Assembly (NCBI RefSeq): GCF_016864575.1
Contig: NZ_CP044125.1
Coordinates: forward strand, 310,001-374,000
DNA length: 64,000 bases
From: Rhizobium sp. BG4
Lineage (GTDB): Bacteria > Pseudomonadota > Alphaproteobacteria > Rhizobiales > Rhizobiaceae
Direction: 5' to 3'
Below, one piece after another: positions 1 through 7,767 of the stretch (positions within the stretch are counted from its first letter, which is position 1; each line of letters starts with the position of its first letter). The notes beneath the pieces are model-generated. The model was not told the origin of the DNA. It did not search any database and saw only the letters and a program-made list of their open reading frames with translations. Both the position numbers and the translations under genes were made by a program.

Positions 1-137
1 GTCGAAGCGCCGGAGAACAGCTTCGAATTCGACAGCACCTGCGCATGGACTTCCATGCCGATGATGACTTCCCAATCGCCAGTGGCGCCGGGAATGAAGC
101 GTTTCGGATCAGGCGTGCGAACGTCGACAAGGGTCAT
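1..137 (-). CDS. gatB: GatB, Asp/Glu-tRNA amidotransferase subunit B (N-terminal fragment)
   Basis: Only the first 45 codons lie in the window; the gene runs off the left edge. The reverse strand reads [20 protein letters not shown], followed by a [13 protein letters not shown] stretch that is the characteristic start of GatB, including the EVHAQ motif. GatB is the kinase/transferase subunit of the GatCAB amidotransferase that converts Glu-tRNA(Gln) and Asp-tRNA(Asn) to the amidated forms. gatC and gatA lie about 2.5 kb away on the same strand, separated by unrelated small genes, so gatB probably has its own promoter. The ATG at 135-137 is chosen because it matches the family start. Confidence 0.9.
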   Translation of the reverse strand, partial: MTLVDVRTPDPKRFIPGATGDWEVIIGMEVHAQVLSNSKLFSGAS

Positions 138-272
138 TTGATGCTCTTTGGAAGGCTGTTCTTTTCATCTGGTGAGGTAAAGGAAATGGCTTGCGGGTGC
201 AAGGCTTTCGGCGCGCTTGAGCTATCGGCTCCCGTTTTCGGGCTGTTAACAGCGGCGCGCTAGCATTGATCC

Positions 273-578
273 ATGATCGCCTCTCATCTGCTTCAACTCG
301 CCGCCCTGCTTCTCGGCTACAATCTCTTCGTCTTCGCAACCTATTTCATCGACAAGCGCGCCGCGCGGCTGGGACATCGGCGCGTCAGCGAGCGGACCTT
401 GCTGATGCTGGCATTGTTCGCCGGCAGCCCGGGCGCCATCACCGCACAGCGTCTGCTGCGTCACAAGACGCAGAAGGAGCCGTTCCGCACGCTTCTCATG
501 GGAATCGCCGCACTTCATATCGTGCTGATTGGCGGAGCTGTTGCGTTTTTCACCGCACGCCGATTGGGGCTCGTCTAG
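273..578 (+). CDS. DUF1294 family small membrane protein
   Basis: A 101-aa protein with hydrophobic segments at about residues 5-25, 43-58 and 75-95. The centre carries the DUF1294 pattern: a YFIDKRAA stretch, then R-x-x-S-E-R-T-L-L and GSPGA. DUF1294 proteins are small bacterial inner-membrane proteins of unknown function, sometimes fused to cold-shock domains; no such fusion is present here. The gene is divergent from gatB and convergent with the following acetyltransferase, its stop overlapping that gene's 3' end by 4 nt. The function is not known. Confidence 0.85.
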   Translation: MIASHLLQLAALLLGYNLFVFATYFIDKRAARLGHRRVSERTLLMLALFAGSPGAITAQRLLRHKTQKEPFRTLLMGIAALHIVLIGGAVAFFTARRLGLV

Positions 579-1084
579 AAATCCGGCCCATAGGTGCCGT
601 CGCCGGCGCTTTCCAGCGGCTTGGTCAGGCCGACGGATGGCACGTCGCGGTCGAGCTTCGGATTATAGACGATCGATAACCAGTGGATGGCATAGCCATG
701 CTTCTGGAAGAAATTGATCGCCTCGTTGTTTCCCGAATGCGTCTGCATGCCGGCGCTGGAAAAGCCCTGATCGGCGATATCCGTCTCGATCTGCGAAAGC
801 AGCGCGGCACCGACGCCCTGACGGGTGAAGGAAGGGTCGATCCAGAAATCCGAGATCGTCTCGTCGAATTTTTCCCGCGCGGCCCAGCCGACGATCTGAC
901 CGTTGAGCTCGGCAACGGTGATCGTCAGCCAGCTGTTATGGGTGAAGTTCGAAAAGGCACTGCGCGCGGCATCGAGCAGCGCGTCCGTCTCGCCCATGGC
1001 CGCCATCGCCTTTTGCCAGGCTCTGAGGCCGATCTCACTCAAAAGGTCCGCCTCGCCCTCGCGGGCATTGCGAATGTGGATCAT
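575..1084 (-). CDS. GNAT family N-acetyltransferase
   Basis: A 169-aa protein with a complete GNAT fold. It opens with MIHIRNAREGEADLL and has the acetyl-CoA binding motif near residue 95 (RQGVGAALLSQIE, the Q/R-x-x-G-x-G/A loop). A conserved C-terminal segment follows (NNEAINFFQKHGY). The acceptor substrate cannot be deduced. I start at 1084 rather than five codons upstream because a GGGGG run sits 4 nt before this ATG as a ribosome site and the longer start would overlap it. Confidence 0.85.
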   Translation of the reverse strand: MIHIRNAREGEADLLSEIGLRAWQKAMAAMGETDALLDAARSAFSNFTHNSWLTITVAELNGQIVGWAAREKFDETISDFWIDPSFTRQGVGAALLSQIETDIADQGFSSAGMQTHSGNNEAINFFQKHGYAIHWLSIVYNPKLDRDVPSVGLTKPLESAGDGTYGPDF

Positions 1085-1190
1085 GGAACCCCCGTTCAAT
1101 GATCAAAGTAGAACACCGAATCGCCAGCTTTTCCATCGGTTTGCGCGGCTTGCGCACCGTTTTTGCAGGCCCGTGGCGAATCCGGCGCGC

Positions 1191-1219
1191 TTGACGGCAA
1201 CCTGTGCGTGGGTTAGGCA
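1191..1219 (+). promoter_or_regulatory. weak sigma-70-like promoter with no gene directly behind it
   Basis: TTGACG at 1191-1196 is followed after 17 nt by TAGGCA at 1214-1219. No reading frame with a ribosome site starts directly behind it, and a strong intrinsic terminator lies at 1291-1337. The two could bound a short RNA of about 110 nt, or form the leader of yjhX. The -10 element is poor, so confidence is low. Apart from this and the terminator I see nothing in 1085-1374. Confidence 0.25.
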
Positions 1220-1290
1220 AACCTTATGTTGAATTCGTCTGAGACCCGCTAAGGGCCCTGCCCGCAAATCTCTTTGCGCGCATGGGCCAG

Positions 1291-1337
1291 AAAAAAACGA
1301 AGCCCCGCCGTTCGCCTTGAACGACGGATCGTTTTTT
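1291..1337 (+). terminator. intrinsic terminator upstream of yjhX
   Basis: Seven A residues and CGA (1291-1300) pair with TCGTTTTTT (1329-1337) around an inner hairpin, CCGTTC-GCCTT-GAACGACGG. The A tract on one side and T tract on the other make it bidirectional. No annotated gene ends immediately before it on the plus strand, so it either ends a short RNA, attenuates yjhX, or ends readthrough. Confidence 0.6.
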
Positions 1338-1374
1338 ATGCGCTTTCGAGCGCTACGACCGGATCAACACGACA

Positions 1375-1632
1375 ATGGACATTTCACGCGCCGAACAGCG
1401 CATCCTGCACCTGCTCGCCCAGGGCGGCAGGATCGAACTCACCCGCGGCGAAAACCGCGTAATCGAGAAGCTGCAACTCTTCACGAGAGAAGGCTGGGTC
1501 TTCTCCGGCCTCGACATCCTGACCTTCCGCAAGCTGAAGCAGAAACGGGCGATCCGCTCACAGGGCGGCAAGCCCTACCGGATCACCGAGCGGGGTTTGG
1601 TGCTGGTGCGGGCGGAGCAGGATAACAGGTGA
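1375..1632 (+). CDS. yjhX: YjhX family protein (putative toxin family)
   Basis: An 85-aa protein, full length for the YjhX family. It shows the family pattern throughout: MDISRAEQRILHLLAQGG, then RGENRVIEKLQLFTREGW, LDILTFRKLKQKRAI and a C-terminal PYRITERGLVLVR. The fold is predicted to be winged-helix-like. E. coli YjhX is described as the toxin of the YjhX/YjhQ pair, YjhQ being an acetyltransferase. No YjhQ is adjacent here, so a role as a solitary DNA-binding protein is as likely as toxicity. A strong terminator (1291-1337) precedes the gene. Confidence 0.8.
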   Translation: MDISRAEQRILHLLAQGGRIELTRGENRVIEKLQLFTREGWVFSGLDILTFRKLKQKRAIRSQGGKPYRITERGLVLVRAEQDNR

Positions 1633-1637
1633 CGATT

Positions 1638-1667
1638 GTGGGTCAGCTCGCTGATGAGCTGGCCCAC
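1638..1667. other. 12-bp stem hairpin between yjhX and the toxin-antitoxin pair
   Basis: GTGGGTCAGCTC (1638-1649) and GAGCTGGCCCAC (1656-1667) pair over 12 positions with one G-T pair and a 6-nt loop. The hairpin starts 6 nt after the yjhX stop, which suggests transcript termination or 3'-end protection. There is no real U tract behind it (CTCTAAAT), so termination by it alone is uncertain. Confidence 0.5.
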
Positions 1668-1683
1668 CTCTAAATCGACAGGG

Positions 1684-1712
1684 TTGGCGCAAAACCTTCT
1701 TCGCGCTATCTT
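1684..1712 (+). promoter_or_regulatory. sigma-70 promoter of the antitoxin-toxin pair
   Basis: TTGGCG (1684-1689), a 17-nt spacer and TATCTT (1707-1712). The ATG of the antitoxin begins 7 nt after the -10 box, which is where transcription would be expected to start. There is no Shine-Dalgarno sequence in between, so the mRNA is predicted to be leaderless. Confidence 0.55.
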
Positions 1713-1718
1713 AGTGTT

Positions 1719-1904
1719 ATGAGCGATCTGCGAGACACCATCCCTGTCGAAGACCTGACCGAAGTGCAGCCCACTGCGGCTGCCGACGCGGGCTATGATG
1801 CATGGAAGGAAAAGAAGATCCGAGCCGCACTGAAGCAGGCGGATGATCGCTCCTCAATGGTCCCGGCAAAAAAGGTCTGGGAACGTTTCGGGTTTGAACG
1901 TTAG
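1719..1904 (+). CDS. ParD-like antitoxin
   Basis: A 61-aa acidic-then-basic protein directly before and overlapping a ParE-type toxin. The C-terminal half (AWKEKKIRAALKQADD, then a WERFGFER end) resembles the toxin-wrapping tail of short ParD/CopG-type antitoxins that accompany rhizobial ParE proteins. The N-terminal half has no clear ribbon-helix-helix, so DNA binding is inferred from context only. The start is the first ATG, 7 nt after a good -10 box; no ribosome site is visible. Confidence 0.7.
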   Translation: MSDLRDTIPVEDLTEVQPTAAADAGYDAWKEKKIRAALKQADDRSSMVPAKKVWERFGFER

Positions 1905-2184
1905 TTTCACGCCACAGGCCACCGCCGACCTCAGCGAAATTCATAGCTATATCAGGGAATTCGACCCGAGTGCCGCCGATAGGATTCTCTCGCGCATCCG
2001 GCAAGTCATCGAGATATTCGAGAATTTCCCTCTGCTCGGCCGGGAGGGCAGCATCAACGGCACGCGAGAATTCGCGATTTCCGGACTGCCCTATACGATC
2101 GTCTATCGCATCATCTCCGCCGTCGATCTCGATATCCTGACCATCGTCCACCAACGCAAGCTTTATCCGCCGCAGCAGGATTGA
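1894..2184 (+). CDS. ParE/RelE superfamily toxin
   Basis: A 96-aa toxin-like protein. From the TTG at 1894 it reads LNVSFTPQATADLSEIHSYI, followed by R-I-x-x-V-I-E-I-F-E-N-F-P-x-L-G-R-E-G and a C-terminal LPYTIVYRI...ILTIVHQRKLYP. This is the usual ParE pattern, with the FP-x-x-G-R turn and the Y-R-V-x-x-x-x-I-x-I-L-x-I-x-H strands. ParE proteins poison DNA gyrase; related RelE proteins cleave mRNA. Sequence alone favours ParE. I choose the TTG, which overlaps the antitoxin stop by 11 nt, because it gives the family N-terminus; an ATG at 1843 would add 17 unconserved residues. Confidence 0.8.
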   Translation: MNVSFTPQATADLSEIHSYIREFDPSAADRILSRIRQVIEIFENFPLLGREGSINGTREFAISGLPYTIVYRIISAVDLDILTIVHQRKLYPPQQD

Positions 2185-2186
2185 AG

Positions 2187-2462
2187 TCATGCGCGGCTGG
2201 ATAGCTCAGCCTTCATCGCAGCCCACTCCTCAGCAAGCGTCCCAGTCCCGCGGGATCGTCCAGCGCGGCGGTACCAATAGTCCGCATTCCAGTCGTCGCC
2301 TTCGATGCGGTGGCAAAGGGCGTGGCCCCAGTCGAAGGGACGCTGCCCTTCGTGCGCCTGGCAGATATCGTGAACCGCGGTCCACTCCGCGCCCATGACG
2401 AAACCGGCGGCCGCGAGGCGGTCGAGGGACGCTATCAGATTTTCGAGATCAGTTTTGGACAT
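2187..2462 (-). CDS. conserved rhizobial hypothetical protein
   Basis: A 91-aa protein that I do not recognise functionally. It opens MSKTDLENLIASLDRLAAAG and has a tryptophan-rich middle (RPFDWGHALCHRIEGD, NADYWYRRAGR). The composition suggests a small soluble helical protein. GGGAGG lies 5 nt before the chosen ATG at 2462; a GTG two codons upstream would overlap this ribosome site. The gene is convergent with the ParE-type toxin, separated by 2 nt. Confidence 0.6.
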   Translation of the reverse strand: MSKTDLENLIASLDRLAAAGFVMGAEWTAVHDICQAHEGQRPFDWGHALCHRIEGDDWNADYWYRRAGRSRGTGTLAEEWAAMKAELSSRA

Positions 2463-2590
2463 GGCCACCTCCCAGCGTTGCCTACCCCAGATGCATTTCG
2501 AGGTTCACCTTTTCAAGGTCTATTCCGAGGCTCGCGCCGGCATCGGAAAACTCCACCTCTCCCTCGACACTCCGGCAGTAGAATTGACTT

Positions 2591-2613
2591 CGCCGACCAC
2601 GATGTGGTCGGCG
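2591..2613 (-). terminator. hairpin downstream of gatA
   Basis: A perfect 10-bp stem, CGCCGACCAC and GTGGTCGGCG, with a 3-nt loop, beginning 28 nt after the gatA stop. On the minus strand it is followed by AAGTCAATTCTAC, a weak T tract. It is probably a terminator or 3'-end stabiliser for gatCA. Confidence 0.55.
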
Positions 2614-2641
2614 ACGGTCATTTTCCGAATTGTCAGTCCGC

Positions 2642-4123
2642 TTACCACCACTTGGCAGGCGAGAACTTGCCGGCAGCCTGTTCGATGACATGCGCGGTCT
2701 TGAAGAGGGTTTCCTCGTCGAAGGGCTTGCCGATCAGCTGGAGACCGAGGGGCAGGCCCTTGTGGTCGAGACCGGCGGGAACGGCGATGCCCGGGAGACC
2801 TGCCATGTTGACAGTCACCGTGAAGATGTCGTTCAGGTACATGGCAACAGGATCGGCAGCCAGATTTTCGTCGGCGACGCCGAAGGCCGAGGACGGGGTG
2901 GCGGGCGTCAGGATGGCGTCGACACCGGCATCGAAAGCGATTTCGAAGTCGCGCTTGATCAGCGTACGGACCTTCTGGGCCTTGATGTAGTAAGCGTCGT
3001 AGTAACCGGCCGAAAGAACGTAGGTGCCGATCATGATGCGGCGCTTGACTTCCTTGCCGAAGCCCGCGGCGCGGGTCTTCTCGTACATGTCGGCAATGTC
3101 CTTGCCATCCACGCGCAGGCCGTAGCGAACGCCGTCGTAACGGGCAAGGTTCGAGGACGCTTCGGCGGGAGCCACGATGTAATAGGCCGGAAGGGCGTAT
3201 TTCGTGTGCGGCAGCGAGATGTTGACGATCTCGGCGCCAGCATCCTTCAGCCAGGCGATACCCTGCTGCCAGAGAGTTTCGATCTCCTCCGGCATGCCAT
3301 CGACGCGGTATTCGTTCGGGATACCGATCTTCATGCCCTTCAGCGATTTGCCGAGTGCGGCTTCATAATCCGGAACCGGCAGATCGACCGAAGTCGTGTC
3401 CTTGGCATCGACTGATGCCATCGACTTCAGGAGGATTGCGGCATCGCGCACGTCGCGGGCGATCGGGCCCGCCTGGTCGAGCGAGGATGCGAAGGCGACG
3501 GTGCCCCAGCGCGAGCAGCGGCCATAGGTCGGCTTGATGCCGACGGTGCCGGTGAAGGCTGCGGGCTGGCGGATCGAACCGCCGGTATCGGTCGCGGTAG
3601 CGCCGGCGCAGAGATGGGCCGCAACGGCAGCGGCCGAACCGCCAGACGAACCGCCCGGAACGAGCTGCTGGTTGGAGCCGGAGGCGCGCCAGGGGTTGAT
3701 GACCGCGCCGTAGTGCGAGGTCTCGTTCGACGAGCCCATGGCGAATTCGTCCATGTTCAGCTTGCCGAGCATGACGGCGCCATCGTCCCAGAGGTTCTGG
3801 GTGACGGTCGATTCGTAGCGCGGCTCGAAGCCGTCGAGAATGTGGCTGCAGGCCTGGGTGTGGACGCCGACGGTGGCGAACAGATCCTTGATGCCGAGCG
3901 GAATACCTTCGAGATCACCAGCCTTGCCGGCAGCGATACGCTCATCCGACTTCTTCGCCATGACGCGGGCGAGATCGGGGGTGGTCTTGATATAGGCGTT
4001 CAGCTGGCCATTGGCCGCGTCGATCGCCGAGATATAGGCTTCGGTGAGTTCGGTCGCGGTGATCTCTCTGGCGCGCAGCTTCTCGCGGGCTTCGGCAATG
4101 GTCAGGCTGGTGAGTTCGCTCAT
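2642..4123 (-). CDS. gatA: GatA, Asp/Glu-tRNA amidotransferase subunit A
   Basis: A 493-aa amidase-signature protein of normal length. The Ser-cisSer-Lys triad is visible: Lys79 in [10 protein letters not shown], the cis-Ser in GGSSGGS (159-160) and the nucleophile Ser183 in [10 protein letters not shown]. GatA releases ammonia from glutamine and passes it to GatB, which amidates Glu-tRNA(Gln) and Asp-tRNA(Asn). gatC lies 54 nt upstream on the same strand, forming a gatC-gatA operon. gatB is separated from it by about 2.5 kb of small accessory genes. Confidence 0.97.
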   Translation of the reverse strand: MSELTSLTIAEAREKLRAREITATELTEAYISAIDAANGQLNAYIKTTPDLARVMAKKSDERIAAGKAGDLEGIPLGIKDLFATVGVHTQACSHILDGFEPRYESTVTQNLWDDGAVMLGKLNMDEFAMGSSNETSHYGAVINPWRASGSNQQLVPGGSSGGSAAAVAAHLCAGATATDTGGSIRQPAAFTGTVGIKPTYGRCSRWGTVAFASSLDQAGPIARDVRDAAILLKSMASVDAKDTTSVDLPVPDYEAALGKSLKGMKIGIPNEYRVDGMPEEIETLWQQGIAWLKDAGAEIVNISLPHTKYALPAYYIVAPAEASSNLARYDGVRYGLRVDGKDIADMYEKTRAAGFGKEVKRRIMIGTYVLSAGYYDAYYIKAQKVRTLIKRDFEIAFDAGVDAILTPATPSSAFGVADENLAADPVAMYLNDIFTVTVNMAGLPGIAVPAGLDHKGLPLGLQLIGKPFDEETLFKTAHVIEQAAGKFSPAKWW

Positions 4124-4177
4124 GGTCTCTACTCGGATATCTCTGTTGGTAACGGGTGTCGGAAAAAGCGGCAGCGC

Positions 4178-4465
4178 TTATTCGACGACTTTCGGCACCA
4201 GGAAGAAATTGTGGTCGGTGACGGGGGCGTTGGCGACGACGTCGTCGGCCTTGTTGCCGTCGGTCACCTGGTCGGTCCGCTTCTTCATCGCCATCGGCGT
4301 AACGGAGGTCATCGCCTCGACGCCTTCGACATTCACTTCGGAGAGCTGTTCGACGAAGCCGAGAATGCCATTGAGCTCGCCCACCATGCGATTTGCCTCG
4401 TCTTCGGAGACGGCTATACGGGCAAGGCGCGCAACGCGCTTAACGGTGGCAAGATCGACGGACAT
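4178..4465 (-). CDS. gatC: GatC, Asp/Glu-tRNA amidotransferase subunit C
   Basis: A 95-aa protein with the standard GatC layout. An N-terminal helix ([17 protein letters not shown]) is followed by the [19 protein letters not shown] segment, the TDQVTDGN turn and a C-terminal [11 protein letters not shown]. GatC wraps around GatA and tethers it to GatB. It precedes gatA in one transcription unit. Confidence 0.95.
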   Translation of the reverse strand: MSVDLATVKRVARLARIAVSEDEANRMVGELNGILGFVEQLSEVNVEGVEAMTSVTPMAMKKRTDQVTDGNKADDVVANAPVTDHNFFLVPKVVE

Positions 4466-4528
4466 GGCATACTCCGAAAGGGAAATTTCCCACTCGCTAT
4501 AAAGGCCATGTCCGCCTTGTGCAACGGG

Positions 4529-5041
4529 CTAAGGCCAAATCTCGCTACCCAGAAGGAGCGTCAGCAGGTGTCCTAGATCATCCGTACTCTGGAAGTGCTT
4601 CTTCGACACCAAGCGGTGACCCAATCGGTCATTCTTCTTACCTTGGGCGTCGCCTTTGGTATGTTTGACGACCTTCATCTGAGAAATATCGGGGAGACTG
4701 CTGCCCGGTGCTCCTGCGAACAACCGGAATTCTCTGAAGTCCAACTCATCATCAACCGTGATCCAGATCACGCATCCAGAAGGCTTGTCGGCCAATCGCA
4801 TGCTCACGTTAACATCGGAGCGTTTGCCGCCTACGCGACTAACTTTCAGCTGTATATGCCGGGTAACGTTTTTACAGGTCAGAACTAGATCATAGCCACC
4901 AGCGTCGAATTCGCTTTTCAGTATTTCCGCATCGACCACATCCCGTTGCCAAAGGCGTTGGAGTACTGCGCCGACGAAAAGATGCTCGATAATATTCTCG
5001 CGCAAAGTCGAATGCAGCGAATGCTTATCTCTGTCGTCCAA
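4529..5041 (-). CDS. hypothetical protein with a possible PD-(D/E)XK nuclease-like core
   Basis: A 170-aa protein that is not part of the usual gat neighbourhood and has lower GC than its neighbours. The central part reads EFDAGGYDLVLTCKN, then TRHIQLKVSRVGGKR. The spacing of the acidic residues (E, D, D) and the Q-L-K strand resembles the core of PD-(D/E)XK nucleases and DUF4365-like proteins, but this is inference from a short motif. The only usable start in frame is the TTG at 5041, with GGGG about 10 nt upstream; an overlapping ATG lies in another frame, so some decay is possible. It may be a transferred gene. Confidence 0.5.
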   Translation of the reverse strand: MDDRDKHSLHSTLRENIIEHLFVGAVLQRLWQRDVVDAEILKSEFDAGGYDLVLTCKNVTRHIQLKVSRVGGKRSDVNVSMRLADKPSGCVIWITVDDELDFREFRLFAGAPGSSLPDISQMKVVKHTKGDAQGKKNDRLGHRLVSKKHFQSTDDLGHLLTLLLGSEIWP

Positions 5042-5094
5042 TTTATCTGCCCCACGTTGTCCATAGGGCAGATAAATTCATCAACCAGCAAGTG

Positions 5095-5799
5095 TCAAAG
5101 CCACAGCGTTTCGCCCGGCTTGATTGCCTTCACTTCGGTCTTCGAACCTTCCATGCCGGAGACGAACTTGTCGGCGGTCTGGTCGATGATCGGGAAGGTG
5201 CCGTAATGGCAGGGGATCGCGGTCTTGAAGTTGAAGTAGCGCTGGCAGGCGAGAGCCGCCACAGCACCGCCCATGGTGAATCGGTCGCCGATCGGCACGA
5301 GGCCGATATCGGGCTGGTGCAGCTCGTTGATCAGCGCCATGTCGGAGAAGATGTCGGTGTCGCCCATGGCGAGGATCGAGGCTTCGTCGTCGAAATGCAG
5401 CATCAGGCCGTTGGCATTGCCGAGTGCATGGGCGATGCCGTCTTCGGTGACCTGTGCGGAGGAATGCAGCGCATTGGTGAAGGTCGCCGAGAAGCTGCCG
5501 AGCGAAATCGTGCCGCCGGTATTGCCCATTTCGATCTTCGAGACGCCCTTGGCGGCAAGCCAGGAGCCGAGATCGGCATTAGCGAGGACGGTGGCGCCGG
5601 TTTCCTTGGCAAGTGCAATGGTGTCGCCGACATGGTCGCCATGGCCGTGGGTGAGGAGAATATGGGTGACGCCCGCCGATACATCCTTGATGTCCTGTCC
5701 CTCGAAGGAAGAGTTATAGGTCAGGAAGGGGTCAAGGAGGATAGTTGCCTTGCCGGTTTCGATGCGGAAGGCGGAATGACCGAGCCAGGTGATCTTCAT
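5095..5799 (-). CDS. UPF0173 family metal-dependent hydrolase (metallo-beta-lactamase fold)
   Basis: A 234-aa protein matching the UPF0173 family along its whole length. It begins [14 protein letters not shown], and the metal motif H-G-H-G-D-H lies at residues 51-56. Further metal ligands are expected in NALHSS, MGDTDIF and IPCHYGTFP. The family has the metallo-beta-lactamase fold with two metals, but its natural substrate is not known. It is divergent from ruvX. Confidence 0.92.
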   Translation of the reverse strand: MKITWLGHSAFRIETGKATILLDPFLTYNSSFEGQDIKDVSAGVTHILLTHGHGDHVGDTIALAKETGATVLANADLGSWLAAKGVSKIEMGNTGGTISLGSFSATFTNALHSSAQVTEDGIAHALGNANGLMLHFDDEASILAMGDTDIFSDMALINELHQPDIGLVPIGDRFTMGGAVAALACQRYFNFKTAIPCHYGTFPIIDQTADKFVSGMEGSKTEVKAIKPGETLWL

Positions 5800-5917
5800 G
5801 AAATGGGTCCCTTATTATCAGATGCAAAAGCGGATTTCGCTTGTTATGGACATAGCCGATATGGCCGCAAAGAAAAGCGCCGCAGGCTTCAATTTGTTTT
5901 GACGGGATGAAACGCCG

Positions 5918-6405
5918 ATGACAGTGATGACGATCGAGGAGATGGCTGCCGCCCTGCGGCCCGGACAGGCGATCGCGGGCCTCGATCTCGGCACCAAGAC
6001 GATCGGCCTTGCGATGTCCGATCTCGGCCGCCGCTTCGCCACACCCCGGCCGGTTCTGAAGCGCGAAAAGTTCACGCTGGACGCCGAGGCGCTGCTGGCT
6101 TTCGCGGAGAAGGAAAAGGTCGCGGGTTTCGTGATCGGACTGCCGATGAATATGGACGGCTCTGCCGGTCCCCGCGTTCAGGCGACGCGCGCCTTCGTGC
6201 GCAACATGGAGCAGAAGACCGCCCTGCCCTTCGTCTATTGGACGAGCGGCTTTCGACGGTGGCGGCCGAACGGGCCTTGCTTGAGATGGATGTGTCGCGC
6301 GCCAAGCGGGCTGAGCGGATCGATTCCGCTGCGGCAAGCTTCATTCTTCAGGGCGCTCTGGACAGGCTGTCGGCGCTTTCGAGATCAGCCGATTTCGACG
6401 ACTGA
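5918..6405 (+). pseudogene. ruvX: RuvX/YqgF Holliday-junction resolvase homologue, frameshifted
   Basis: The first 107 codons are a normal Ruv[14 protein letters not shown], then [15 protein letters not shown] (catalytic Asp), [15 protein letters not shown] and ALPFVYW. The frame then shifts. The expected [19 protein letters not shown] is encoded in the +1 frame, starting at the GAC at 6241, and runs to a TGA at 6403-6405 through [18 protein letters not shown]. One G appears missing at about 6240, giving TATTGGACGAG where TATTGGGACGAG is expected. Read as given, the first frame runs on to 6454 as nonsense and lacks the DERxST motif. RuvX is normally conserved (pre-16S rRNA processing, YqgF), so a sequencing error is as likely as real loss. 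Confidence 0.85.
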
Positions 6406-6674
6406 CGCGCCGCCCACCAGGCCGCGATCTTCTTGCGGCGGCGGAAGGCGATGATGGCGATGACGACGAGGCTATCGACGGCGATGGCACGGGCGACGAG
6501 CGGCGGAATGGTTTCCGGCGGAACGCCGAGGATCTTGCCATAGACCTCAAATGTCAGGTCGTGAACCTGCCGGCTCAGCATGAAGATGCCGAAATTGATG
6601 TCGTAGTAGGAAAGCCAGTACCAGCCGCTCAGGAAAACGATCGGACCCAACCAGAAGATCAGGAACCACTTCAT
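6348..6674 (-). CDS. small membrane protein, DUF6105-like
   Basis: A 108-aa protein with one clear membrane segment near the N-terminus ([20 protein letters not shown]) and a second at about 62-76 ([17 protein letters not shown]), followed by a basic RRRKK anchor and a polar tail. It resembles the rhizobial DUF6105 proteins, whose role is unknown. It overlaps the tail of ruvX convergently by 58 nt, and its start overlaps the stop of the preceding small membrane gene (ATGA, 6671-6674), so the two are translationally coupled. Confidence 0.7.
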   Translation of the reverse strand: MKWFLIFWLGPIVFLSGWYWLSYYDINFGIFMLSRQVHDLTFEVYGKILGVPPETIPPLVARAIAVDSLVVIAIIAFRRRKKIAAWWAARQSSKSADLESADSLSRAP

Positions 6675-6865
6675 GCGGCCTCCCCTCGGTGACGCCAGGT
6701 GTTTCTATAACGCCAGGCTGCCGGACTTTCGAGACCGACAACCCAGGTCGACAATGCCATGACGCTCAGGACGACCGCCGGGACGGTGATATCGAGGGCG
6801 AGCACCGCGAAAAACATCATCGCGGCGACAAGCAACGCAGCTTTGGCGGCTCTGGTTCCCATCAT
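6671..6865 (-). CDS. small two-helix membrane protein
   Basis: A 64-aa protein, nearly all membrane: AAKAALLVAAMMFFAVLALD and VPAVVLSVMALSTWVVGL are hydrophobic helices, with a short basic cytoplasmic tail. It is the first gene of a two-gene unit with the DUF6105-like protein; the stop and start overlap as ATGA. The function is unknown. An alternative start one codon downstream is equally possible. Confidence 0.6.
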   Translation of the reverse strand: MMGTRAAKAALLVAAMMFFAVLALDITVPAVVLSVMALSTWVVGLESPAAWRYRNTWRHRGEAA

Positions 6866-6986
6866 GGGTCCTGACAGCTAAGAATTTAACTGCCGGTACC
6901 CTGTCGCCTTAACGCCGATGGCGCAACGTAAACCATTTGTTAAGGTTAACGGCCGGGCGGACGCCTGTGGATGACCGGACGGACGA

Positions 6987-7640
6987 TCAGCCGTAGACGC
7001 CGCGAACGATGCGCTTGACGGCGAGTGCCGCCTTTTCCCAGTCCTTGGCATTCTTCAGCGGCAGCCCGGCGCATTGGCCGCCGGCAGCGGCCGAGAGCAC
7101 CAGATGCTGGATGGCGGCGAAGAGAATCGCATTGACGGCAGCGGTATCGACGCCCTTCGGGGGCGTCAGCGAGCCGCGCATACGGTCAAGCCATACCGAC
7201 AGCGCCTTGGATCTTGCTTCCGAGAGCCGCCTCACCTGCTCGGTATTTTCCGAGACTTCCCAGGCAACGATGCGGCGCATCAGCGGATCGTCGCGCAGCG
7301 CCTCGAGGAAGAGCAGCGACAGCCGCTCCATCAGGTCGCCATAGGTCAGCAGGAACATGCCGCCGGTATCTTCCGGGATACGGTCCTTGACCCAGGTGCC
7401 GAGATCGGCGCCGATCGCCTCGACCAGACCGTTGAGACCCCCGTAATAGCGGTAGATCAGCTGCTTGTCGCAACCGGCGCGGCGGGCCACCGCGTTGATG
7501 CCGAAATTCTGGAAGCCTTCCTCGGCGAGCAGCGCCTTGGCGGCGTTCAGGATCGCCTTCTCGGTGGCGCTGCGGTCGCGGATGCGCTTTTCCGGCTCGC
7601 CGGGGGCGACAGGCGCCAAAACCATGGTGTCGTTCAGCAT
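6987..7640 (-). CDS. TetR/AcrR family transcriptional regulator
   Basis: A 217-aa protein. The N-terminal TetR helix-turn-helix is clear at about residues 20-65: AILNAAKALLAEEGFQNFGI, then AVARRAGCDKQLIYRYYGGL. The C-terminal ligand domain is all helical and ends in AVKRIVRGVYG. I start at the ATG at 7640 (MLNDTMVLAP), since residues upstream in the open frame are arginine-rich and unlike the family; an ATG at 7625 is an alternative. The target is unknown. It faces no obvious efflux gene, and the nearest genes are small membrane proteins and an acetyltransferase. Confidence 0.85.
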   Translation of the reverse strand: MLNDTMVLAPVAPGEPEKRIRDRSATEKAILNAAKALLAEEGFQNFGINAVARRAGCDKQLIYRYYGGLNGLVEAIGADLGTWVKDRIPEDTGGMFLLTYGDLMERLSLLFLEALRDDPLMRRIVAWEVSENTEQVRRLSEARSKALSVWLDRMRGSLTPPKGVDTAAVNAILFAAIQHLVLSAAAGGQCAGLPLKNAKDWEKAALAVKRIVRGVYG

Positions 7641-7748
7641 ATCGAGGCCGATTCCGTTCGTGTCACTACAAGGTGAGTAACAACGGGGTTTCGGCCCGGC
7701 AACGTTCAAGCCCTTGAAAGCTTGTGGATAGACGGCGCGCTCCACAGA

Positions 7749-7766
7749 TGTCTCCTCGCGGAGACA
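7749..7766 (-). terminator. short hairpin at the acetyltransferase 3' end
   Basis: TGTCTCC and GGAGACA pair with a 4-nt TCGC loop immediately after the stop codon of the acetyltransferase. There is no T tract, so this is at most a weak terminator. Confidence 0.35.
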
Positions 7767-7767
7767 C

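Noticed and set aside
2482..2691. 69-codon minus-strand frame beside gatA
   Set aside because: It starts inside the gatA 3' end, runs through the gatA hairpin and has no ribosome site; its C-terminal part looks protein-like but is not recognisable.
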